Assembly (NCBI GenBank): GCA_904501945.1
Contig: CAJGCU010000114.1
Span: forward strand, 1-6,097
Length of the DNA stretch: 6,097 nt
Source: an uncultured Bacteroidaceae bacterium
GTDB lineage: Bacteria > Bacteroidota > Bacteroidia > Bacteroidales > Bacteroidaceae
Direction of reading: 5' to 3'
Position numbers and translations under genes: made by a program. Of the stretch, positions 1 through 6,097 are shown piece after piece (position 1 is the first letter of the stretch; the number at the start of each line of letters is the position of its first letter). The notes under the pieces are model-generated. The model ran no database searches. It was given only the letters and a program-made list of their open reading frames with translations, and had not been told where the DNA came from.

Positions 1-3000
1 AATGCCATGTCAGCAGAGGTCATCATGACACGATTCATCAGACTTCGCCCATATACAAATCCCCTCAGACTATTAAACTCACGTACATACCCCCCAGTTC
101 TTGGCACATCGCCCGACAGGTAGAACATAGGGAATGAAGTCGTTGTGTTCGCGAAATTCCTATAAAAATAAGGCTCGCGATAAAAACTGTTGAAAAGCCA
201 GCTGTGAGAGTAAATCCGATCCAGTGCCGCATCATACAACACCGCCATAACCTCAGCACCACTCACACGCTTTCCGTCCTTATCCTCGATGGTCAACGTC
301 CACCGCTCTTGCTGTCCAGGCAGCAGTTTGTCACGAAACGACGCCCATCCCATTTTCAGTTCCTTCTCCGGTCTTGCCAGTACAAAATTGTGAGTCAGCA
401 AAGACACATGCCCATTCCTCACATACATCATCTCAACTTCAATCTTCTCTCCCCACTCCTCTTGATGCCTCAAACGTATGTGCTGCATCGTTCCGTCTGT
501 CACCAGCGAATAGCTCTCCAGTCGCCCATTCTTATTATTTACATTATATATAACATAGGCATCAGTCTCCCGAGTAGAGAAATAAAGGTCCACATATCCC
601 CCTCTTACATACTCTCTTGAAGTCGTACAGAAGAAATCGTCTTCTTTCTGCCAACAGTCTGGCCTCAGTTTCTGTCCTGTCCCAACCTTGTCCAAATCCA
701 TCACTGGCAAATCTGAGCTGTAAAGGATAAACTCTCTCCGATTCTCGACTTTTTTGCCATTGCGGTCCAAAGTTGTTGCAAGCAGCGTATAACGAACGCC
801 CAAGCGCAAATCTTTGGGCAATGCAGTCTTTTCAGCAGAGGCAAATACTCCTTGAGCTACAGCGCTGTCAGCATAAAGAATCTGGTAATCGCCCTGAAGC
901 TTGATTTTCTCTCGGTTGGCATCATAAGCATCAACTCGAAAGTATCCATTCTTCACAAAATCAATTTCACGATCCATCTGTACCTCCAAAACACAATCTT
1001 CATCACTCACATTGATTTGCCACAAACCCTCATGCGTTTCACCGTTCATATCAGCAACAACTGCATTCACACGAAAACGCATCAATGGGCATCCGTCTTT
1101 CAGATAATCGTCAGTTAGCGACAGCGGCACGAGGAAACGCCCCGACTCGTCTGTGGCCAGCTCCCCTTGAGCGAGTTCAATCCACCTTCCATCGCGTTCC
1201 CACCATCTGAAAGGAGCCGCCATACATTCAACCGTATAATGCACCGAAGCACCTTGCACAGGTACGCCCGACAGCATCATCGCCTTCCCTTCCGCTTCAA
1301 TGCGCTGTCCAAATCGCCCAGCCTTTTTCCCTGTAAACGTAACTTCAAAATTGGGACGCTTATATTCTTCCACTTTCGTCCAGGCCACCCCCAGCGCCCC
1401 ATCTTGTGTCTTGGCATTCAGCGTCAGGTTGCCAACAGCACAATCAGCAGGCAGCACCAGTTCAAAGGAAGCAGTACCATATTCATTTGTCACAAGTTCC
1501 GCAGATGCCACCTCCTTACCGAGGGCGTCACACGCCACCACCTGCAACCGCTCAGAAGGCAACACTTTCACTTGCCCCTCATTCTGGATGCACACAACAA
1601 CAGCCCCCTTCACCGTTTGCCCAGGACGGTAAATGCCACGATCGGTCACCACCTCCAAGTTCTTATTTATCCTCTCCTCGCTCAACAATGTCCAGCTCTT
1701 ACCTAGACGAGTATAATACGTGTAATCAACATCATCCTTTACAGCACGAACCCACAAATCCTCAGGTACCTCAACCATTCCTTGGGCATCTGTCTGCAAT
1801 TCGCTCACAACGTTCCGATTCTCCCATCCCTCTTGCTTTTCCTCATCAGAAGGCACACGCTTACGACACTGCACTTTCACCCCAGGAACAGGCCTTCCCG
1901 TCTCTTTGTCAAGCACATATACCTGACTCACGCCATTCTTCTTTCCCAATGCCACCAAAAACAAGCTCGTAACTAGACATTCCTTTACTATGCGCTGCCC
2001 AGCGGCTTCCGCTACAACCACATACCGTCCGACAGGCAATGTCAGACTAAACTCTGACGTGCCCGTAACAGGGAGTCCCTTTGACTTTCGAGCTACATTT
2101 GCAGAGTCTGTACCCAAAAGCAACTCCCGCTTCTCCACCACAGCACCATTCTCCTTCAGCCCGGTGCCGTCTCCCTTTCCTGAAATCCTGCCCATATAAT
2201 GGCGAATGGTCACAGTCACACGCTCGCAATTCCAATACTCAAGATTCACCTTACTGGACGTACCAGCCAACAAAGGCGATGTGCTAAAATCACCCACTTG
2301 CACATGCGGACACAGTAAATCATCCAACCCGGAACGCAACATTCCAGAACGGCGAGAGCGAGCCACATGCTCTTCTACCCATTTCAGAAAAAGAATAGAC
2401 TCATCTCTCTTATTCAACACATTCGCATACTCCAAAGCCACATCTGCTCCAACTTCTTCCTCTTTCACTTCCAGCAACAGCTGATAAAGACTGTCCTTAT
2501 GCTGCTCTGCCGACAAAAAGCCATGTCGTTTTTCCACCCGCCGTTTCAGACTCCAAAGTTTCATTTTCAGCATCGCATAAGCATTGACGTTGCCACGTTG
2601 CCTGTACACTTCGCAAGCACGTTGATATGCCTCTACCAACTGATACGCCTCCCACCCTGCATGGATTTCTACAAAATCGAGCAACACAGAGAGCATATCA
2701 TTCTCATATAAATCACTATCCTTCCCCTTCTCCAGCAATACAGAATAAGGCTCAGACTTAGCCTCAGCTAAGGTTTCCATATCAGCCAAAACACGAGAAA
2801 AATACGTCTCTTTCTTCTGATGGAATTGTACTCGGGTTTCTGCATCAAAAACATGAATATGAGACTGCATCTCGCCATAGCACGATGCCAGCATCGCAGC
2901 TGCAACACTCTGGTCAACAACATTCTTTCGACCTTCCAACTCAGCTTCCAGCTCTACAACATTCTGCTTAAACGTATCCGGGTCTTTTGCTGCCTCCTGC

Positions 3001-3122
3001 TGAATCCGCTCCACAGCAGACTTCACCTTCACGGCAAAATTATCTTTTTTACCCCAAGCATAAGATGCCCCCATAAAACAACAACAAAAAGCAATAGCAA
3101 TAGAAATAAAACGATTATTCAT
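1..3122 (-). CDS. Alpha-2-macroglobulin-like (MG2 domain) exported protein, C-terminal part beyond window
   Basis: I translated this frame by hand from the ATG at 3122-3120 to the left edge: 1040 codons with no stop or frameshift. Residues 1-22 look like a signal peptide. Residues about 25-270 are rich in Leu, Glu and Lys and look helical, possibly TPR-like. Beta-rich macroglobulin domains begin near residue 285. The MG2 signature TDRGIYRPGQTV lies at 493-504 and VEEYKRPNFEV at 584-594; both are typical of bacterial alpha-2-macroglobulins. FRDKLLPGQQERW (929-941) and MAVLYDAALDRI (959-970) resemble the segment before the central A2M region in Bacteroidetes homologues. Family members trap or inhibit proteases at the cell surface or in the periplasm; that role here is inference. 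From memory, Bacteroidetes homologues are near 1,800-1,900 residues, so roughly half is visible. Any CxEQ thioester would lie outside. The gene has its own promoter and follows the terminator of the GH2 gene. In-frame ATGs at 3134 and 3158 are alternative starts. Family assignment is firm; function is not. Confidence 0.9.
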   Translation of the reverse strand, partial: MNNRFISIAIAFCCCFMGASYAWGKKDNFAVKVKSAVERIQQEAAKDPDTFKQNVVELEAELEGRKNVVDQSVAAAMLASCYGEMQSHIHVFDAETRVQFHQKKETYFSRVLADMETLAEAKSEPYSVLLEKGKDSDLYENDMLSVLLDFVEIHAGWEAYQLVEAYQRACEVYRQRGNVNAYAMLKMKLWSLKRRVEKRHGFLSAEQHKDSLYQLLLEVKEEEVGADVALEYANVLNKRDESILFLKWVEEHVARSRRSGMLRSGLDDLLCPHVQVGDFSTSPLLAGTSSKVNLEYWNCERVTVTIRHYMGRISGKGDGTGLKENGAVVEKRELLLGTDSANVARKSKGLPVTGTSEFSLTLPVGRYVVVAEAAGQRIVKECLVTSLFLVALGKKNGVSQVYVLDKETGRPVPGVKVQCRKRVPSDEEKQEGWENRNVVSELQTDAQGMVEVPEDLWVRAVKDDVDYTYYTRLGKSWTLLSEERINKNLEVVTDRGIYRPGQTVKGAVVVCIQNEGQVKVLPSERLQVVACDALGKEVASAELVTNEYGTASFELVLPADCAVGNLTLNAKTQDGALGVAWTKVEEYKRPNFEVTFTGKKAGRFGQRIEAEGKAMMLSGVPVQGASVHYTVECMAAPFRWWERDGRWIELAQGELATDESGRFLVPLSLTDDYLKDGCPLMRFRVNAVVADMNGETHEGLWQINVSDEDCVLEVQMDREIDFVKNGYFRVDAYDANREKIKLQGDYQILYADSAVAQGVFASAEKTALPKDLRLGVRYTLLATTLDRNGKKVENRREFILYSSDLPVMDLDKVGTGQKLRPDCWQKEDDFFCTTSREYVRGGYVDLYFSTRETDAYVIYNVNNKNGRLESYSLVTDGTMQHIRLRHQEEWGEKIEVEMMYVRNGHVSLLTHNFVLARPEKELKMGWASFRDKLLPGQQERWTLTIEDKDGKRVSGAEVMAVLYDAALDRIYSHSWLFNSFYREPYFYRNFANTTTSFPMFYLSGDVPRTGGYVREFNSLRGFVYGRSLMNRVMMTSADMA
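3057..3122 (-). other. Signal peptide of the macroglobulin-like protein
   Basis: The first 22 residues have Asn-Asn-Arg at the N-terminus, a hydrophobic stretch FISIAIAFCCCFMG, and an Ala-Ser-Tyr-Ala end that fits signal peptidase I cleavage after Ala22. The next residues are WGKKDN, a polar start to the mature chain. Three successive cysteines (13-15) sit inside the hydrophobic core. IAFC is a poor lipobox because Phe precedes the Cys, and the site is early, so I favour a secreted or periplasmic protein over a lipoprotein. If translation began at 3134, the residues MITD would be added in front without destroying the signal. Confidence 0.75.
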
Positions 3123-3195
3123 GTCCGTTATCATATAAGTTTCTTCAATATGCCACATTCAGCAGCCTATGATATTCTTAACGCATATCAATACG

Positions 3196-3226
3196 CAAAA
3201 ATACGTTTATATCCATCAATAACAAA
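3196..3226 (-). promoter_or_regulatory. Bacteroidetes-type promoter of the macroglobulin-like gene
   Basis: Read on the minus strand, TTTG (3226-3223) is followed by a 19-nt spacer and TATTTTTG (3203-3196). This is an exact match to the Bacteroidetes primary sigma consensus, a -33 TTTG and a -7 TAnnTTTG about 19-21 nt apart. Transcription would start near 3190, giving a leader of about 67 nt to the ATG at 3122. Position, strand and spacing all fit the downstream gene. The start site is predicted from the consensus, not measured. Confidence 0.8.
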
Positions 3227-3249
3227 ATTAAAAACCTTAAAAGAACAAA

Positions 3250-3272
3250 AAACGGTGAGAAGAAGGTTCTCA
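3250..3272 (-). terminator. Weak second hairpin with T-tract, possible backup terminator or operator
   Basis: The minus strand carries TGAGAA, a 5-nt loop and TTCTCA (3272-3256), then CCG and a run of six T. The stem is only 6 bp with two G-C pairs, so it is weak. It sits 41 nt past the main terminator and about 30 nt upstream of the -33 element. It could be a backup terminator, a dyad bound by a regulator, or chance. Confidence 0.3.
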
Positions 3273-3307
3273 ACGAATCGACACAACGATTTTAGCTTCT
3301 CCATCAT

Positions 3308-3342
3308 ACAATAAAAGGTGCGTCCCGCAGGATGCACCTTTT
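3308..3342 (-). terminator. Rho-independent terminator of the GH2 gene
   Basis: On the minus strand AAAAGGTGC and GCACCTTTT (3342-3334 and 3321-3313) form a 9-bp stem. One A-C mismatch follows, then a TCC/GGA inner stem and a TGCG loop. The 3' arm ends in TTTT, followed by ATTGT. It lies 46 nt after the GH2 stop codon and upstream of the macroglobulin promoter, where a terminator for the GH2 transcript would be expected. The A-tract before the stem could also give some function on the plus strand, but no plus-strand gene precedes it. Confidence 0.85.
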
Positions 3343-3388
3343 ACTTTTACAGGTTATCTCGTTCTTTGTTTAAATTCTCATCATGTTG

Positions 3389-6097
3389 TCACTTACTCTC
3401 TTCTTCACATGAAAGGATGAAACCATAACTATATGGCTTATTCGCGTCTATTGTATACTTCTCCAAGGTTTGTGCCCCCCATCCATCATTACAACCGACT
3501 CCGTGAATATTCAAATCTATATTCACATTGATGAAATCCCTGTCAGAAAGTTCAAAAGGATGTCCTGCCTTTTCAATGTCCTCTTCGAGCCAAGGCCATG
3601 CCCTGAAGCAGAGAGGCTGAAGACCTTCTACACGCAAATTTAGTTTTCCATCCGAAAAAGCCATCCATCTGACATCACAACGATTGCCATTCTCTTGCGG
3701 CGCAGGATAGTTGACAACAAAGTCGTCGAGAGGCAATGAATACTCCCCTATAAACTCAGAAGATTTTCTGTCAGGATAATTCTCATAGATGCCTCTGCCA
3801 TACCATGTTATCTCATCCATTTCTGGATTAACCAACATCTTCATGCCAAACTTAGGCATCAGCGGCAATCCTTCTTTTGTAGGAGAATAGTCTGCAAACA
3901 CCTGTATCTTTCCATCTGAATTTATCTTATAGGTCAAACTATATTTTGCGCCAATCTCCATCTCTTTTTCAAAAGACAATACTACATTCCCGTCCTGTTC
4001 ACTGGCTTTTGAGGAAATCATTTTCATTTCCTCTCCAGCATTTCTCCATTGACCTAGCCTGCGGTTGTAGTTGTTGTGCTTCTGATTCTCTGTTGCCGGC
4101 TTCCAGAAATACGGTTTTAGCGGTTCCTTGAGCAGTTCTGCATTTTCATGTTTCCACGAAATCAAATAGCCTGTCGCCTTTTCAATGCTCAAAACTTCTT
4201 TTCCAGCAGTAACCATATAGCAATTCTCGGCTTCCTTCAGTACTGGCACTGATTCACCTGCTTCCAACTTCACTGCAGGCTTCTCTACAAGAAGGAACTG
4301 CTCCTTTGCGACGGTGAAACCAGCATCAGCCCATATCGTGGAACGACGAAGACGAGCATATACATTGAGGAAAACCTCTCCCTGTGTATCATCATAAGCT
4401 GGTATTTCAAGAATCTCATTCGTGTTAATAGGCTGTTCACTGGAATGTACAACCTTCCCATCGTCCACAAACTCATAGAAATAATCGAATTCGTTAGCGG
4501 AAGTAAAGCAATAACTGTTTATGACACGGATATTGCTTGACGAAACCAATTCAAAATTCAGATACTGATTCACTTTCTGAACCTCAAAATACTGAGGGTG
4601 CGGTGTTCTATCGGCACGCACAATACCATTGAGACAAGTTGTTGACGAATGGGGATTATCACCATAATCTCCTCCGTAAGCAAAGTATTCTTCATTTTCA
4701 AGTTTCAGAGAGAACGGTTCATTCCCATATTTTTGTATGTTGCTGCCCTGTTTCTTCGCTATTCCATGATCACACCATTCCCATATTACAGCTCCGAAAT
4801 TACTTGGATCCGCATTGATGACATCTGCATAATCCTTATAGTTGCCTAACGAATTGCCGCCAGCATAAGCATACTCTCTCATAAAGAAAGGCTTGTCTGT
4901 AATCTGCTTCGACAATGCAGCGACTCTATCTGGGTGGATGTATCCATCATCATAGAAATCAGATATATCACGGTCCGTATCACTGAACACCAATCTCGTT
5001 GAATCCATCTCACGAACCTTTTCTGCCATCGCAACAGAATTGATTCCCTGCCCACCTTCATTGCCAAGCGACCAGATTAATATACAAGGCCAGTTCTTGT
5101 CTCTAGCAACCAGCGACTCAGCTCTATCCAGATGCGCCTTGGTCCAATCAGGGTTATCTCCAAGTTCACGATTTTTCAAGCCGTAGGCATGGCTTTCTTG
5201 ATTTGCCTCGTCCATCACATACAGGCCATATATATCACAGAGTTCATAAAACAATGGATCATCCGGATAATGGGACGTTCTTACCAAGTTGATATTTGCC
5301 TGCTTAATCATCTTCAGGTCAAGTTCCATGGTAGCCCTATCCATCGTGCGTCCTGTTCTTGGATGAAACTCATGCCTGTTCACTCCTTTAATCTTGATTG
5401 GCTTACCATTATAATAAATTACCTCACCTTTAATTTCCACCTTTCTAACGCCAAGGTGATTTTCGAAATGCTCCAATTCCTTCCCTTTGCTGCTCAACAC
5501 GATATCCACATCATACAGGTTAGGTTTTTCAGAAGACCAAAGAGAAGGATTTTCCAAATTGAGTTCTACTTCCACATTTGTTTCCTCCCCTGGAACAATC
5601 TTCTTGATAGTCTTCATAACAGAGTAAGAGACCTCTTTACCTTTGCTGTCCTTTCCGCTGACAGCTACTTTCAGATCATAATTCTTCTTGTTCTTCTCCG
5701 ACACATTTGCCAGCTGAAAATTGATTTTTGCAGTTGCATTAGAATAATCCTCATTGGGAATCGCTGTAATCACATAATCTGAGATGTGAACATCAGGTCT
5801 TGTCCACAAGTCAACGGAACGGAATATTCCAGACAAGCGCCACATATCCTGGTCTTCAAGATAACTGCCATCGGAATACGAATAGACTTCCACAGCAAGC
5901 TTGTTGTCACCTTCCTGAATATAGGGAGTGATATTAAACTCTGCCGGAGACATCGAATTCTCGCTATAACCAACCTTATGGCCATTTACCCACACATACA
6001 TTGCAGATTCGACACCTCCAAAATGCAGAAAATATGCTTTATCTTTCACTGGAGCTTGAACCTTAAACGAAGTCACATACTGACCAACAGGATTTCT
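3389..6097 (-). CDS. Glycoside hydrolase family 2, LacZ-type putative beta-galactosidase, N-terminus beyond window
   Basis: The frame is open from the right edge (first residues RNPVGQYVTSF) to the TGA at 3391-3389, giving 902 residues. Comparison with E. coli LacZ (1023 aa) suggests about 140-190 N-terminal residues are missing. Visible domains are the end of the sugar-binding jelly roll (1-104, with SDGSYLEDQDMWR), an Ig-like domain (106-218), the TIM barrel (220-510), a domain-4 sandwich (515-605) and the large C-terminal beta domain (620-900, with ENYPDR and Trp near GCNDGW). Catalytic residues are acid/base Glu347 in WSLGNE and nucleophile Glu408 in REYAY. Glu301 and His303 match the LacZ Mg ligands. 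His276 (SHYP), Tyr386 (LacZ Tyr503), Trp441 and Asn490 are retained. LacZ Cys536, His540, Met502 and Phe601 appear as Arg, Tyr, Gly and Thr. The family hydrolyses terminal beta-galactosides; here the substrate could be another beta-linked sugar. Export cannot be judged without the N-terminus. A terminator follows, so co-transcription with the next gene is unlikely. Confidence 0.93.
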   Translation of the reverse strand, partial: RNPVGQYVTSFKVQAPVKDKAYFLHFGGVESAMYVWVNGHKVGYSENSMSPAEFNITPYIQEGDNKLAVEVYSYSDGSYLEDQDMWRLSGIFRSVDLWTRPDVHISDYVITAIPNEDYSNATAKINFQLANVSEKNKKNYDLKVAVSGKDSKGKEVSYSVMKTIKKIVPGEETNVEVELNLENPSLWSSEKPNLYDVDIVLSSKGKELEHFENHLGVRKVEIKGEVIYYNGKPIKIKGVNRHEFHPRTGRTMDRATMELDLKMIKQANINLVRTSHYPDDPLFYELCDIYGLYVMDEANQESHAYGLKNRELGDNPDWTKAHLDRAESLVARDKNWPCILIWSLGNEGGQGINSVAMAEKVREMDSTRLVFSDTDRDISDFYDDGYIHPDRVAALSKQITDKPFFMREYAYAGGNSLGNYKDYADVINADPSNFGAVIWEWCDHGIAKKQGSNIQKYGNEPFSLKLENEEYFAYGGDYGDNPHSSTTCLNGIVRADRTPHPQYFEVQKVNQYLNFELVSSSNIRVINSYCFTSANEFDYFYEFVDDGKVVHSSEQPINTNEILEIPAYDDTQGEVFLNVYARLRRSTIWADAGFTVAKEQFLLVEKPAVKLEAGESVPVLKEAENCYMVTAGKEVLSIEKATGYLISWKHENAELLKEPLKPYFWKPATENQKHNNYNRRLGQWRNAGEEMKMISSKASEQDGNVVLSFEKEMEIGAKYSLTYKINSDGKIQVFADYSPTKEGLPLMPKFGMKMLVNPEMDEITWYGRGIYENYPDRKSSEFIGEYSLPLDDFVVNYPAPQENGNRCDVRWMAFSDGKLNLRVEGLQPLCFRAWPWLEEDIEKAGHPFELSDRDFINVNIDLNIHGVGCNDGWGAQTLEKYTIDANKPYSYGFILSCEEESK

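Larger units (their letters stand above)
3123..3388. other. Intergenic region between the GH2 and macroglobulin-like genes
   Basis: These 266 nt contain, in minus-strand order, the GH2 3' untranslated stretch, the main terminator, a weak dyad, the promoter and the leader of the macroglobulin gene. I see no small protein gene with a credible start and no structured RNA. The plus-strand frame that crosses the region continues antisense into the macroglobulin gene and has no family resemblance. Confidence 0.8.

Noticed and set aside
1167..1972. Overlapping plus-strand open frames (1167-1706, 1300-1632, 1406-1972)
   Set aside because: They are antisense to the macroglobulin gene, are rich in Pro, His, Ser and Gln as expected from reverse reading, show no family motifs and overlap one another.
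3081..3092. Lipobox in the macroglobulin signal peptide (IAFC)
   Set aside because: Phe directly before the Cys is unusual, the site comes after only 12 residues, and a good signal peptidase I site (ASYA) follows.
2820..3314. Plus-strand open frame crossing the promoter region
   Set aside because: Most of it is antisense to the signal peptide and N-terminal region of the macroglobulin gene, and the rest crosses the promoter. It has no recognisable protein features.
5132..5782. Plus-strand open frame of 216 codons
   Set aside because: It is antisense to the TIM-barrel and Ig-like parts of the GH2 gene, whose reading frame carries clear catalytic motifs. The product resembles no family.
6074..6076. 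GTG codon as start of the GH2 protein
   Set aside because: The frame continues upstream to the window edge with RNPVGQY, which matches the LacZ segment NPTGCYS. The GTG is an internal Val codon and the true start lies outside.
1..6097. CRISPR arrays, tRNA genes, insertion sequences, attachment sites
   Set aside because: I saw no repeated spacer structure, cloverleaf sequence, transposase motif or terminal inverted repeats, and nearly all of the window is covered by two intact coding frames.
3122..6097. GH2 and macroglobulin-like genes as one operon
   Set aside because: A strong terminator and a consensus promoter lie between them, and the 266-nt gap is long for an operon.

Overview
The window reads as Bacteroidales DNA (Bacteroides/Prevotella type; genus not resolved). 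The reasons are an exact Bacteroidetes-style promoter (TTTG, 19 nt, TAnnTTTG), no convincing Shine-Dalgarno sequences, and two proteins of kinds common in that order. All supportable coding sequence is on the minus strand. It consists of two large genes, both cut by the window edges, separated by a 266-nt intergenic region.

Right part (6097 down to 3389): the last 902 codons of a LacZ-type glycoside hydrolase family 2 enzyme, annotated as a putative beta-galactosidase. Its N-terminus lies beyond the right edge. The five-domain LacZ plan, the acid/base Glu, the nucleophile Glu and the Mg-binding Glu/His are present. Several residues that line the galactose pocket in E. coli LacZ are replaced, so the exact substrate is uncertain.

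Intergenic region (3388 down to 3123): a strong hairpin terminator follows the GH2 gene. After it come a weak second hairpin and then a clear promoter for the next gene. The two genes are therefore tandem but probably separate transcription units.

Left part (3122 down to 1): an uninterrupted frame of 1040 codons with a signal peptide, a helical N-terminal region and macroglobulin domains. It carries the MG2 signature DRGIYRPGQTV and the YKRPNFEV motif of bacterial alpha-2-macroglobulin-like proteins. It runs off the left edge, so its C-terminal half, including any thioester region, is not visible.

No RNA genes, mobile elements or CRISPR arrays were seen. I found no clearly new system. The most informative points are the altered active-site set of the GH2 enzyme and the well-defined promoter of the macroglobulin gene.
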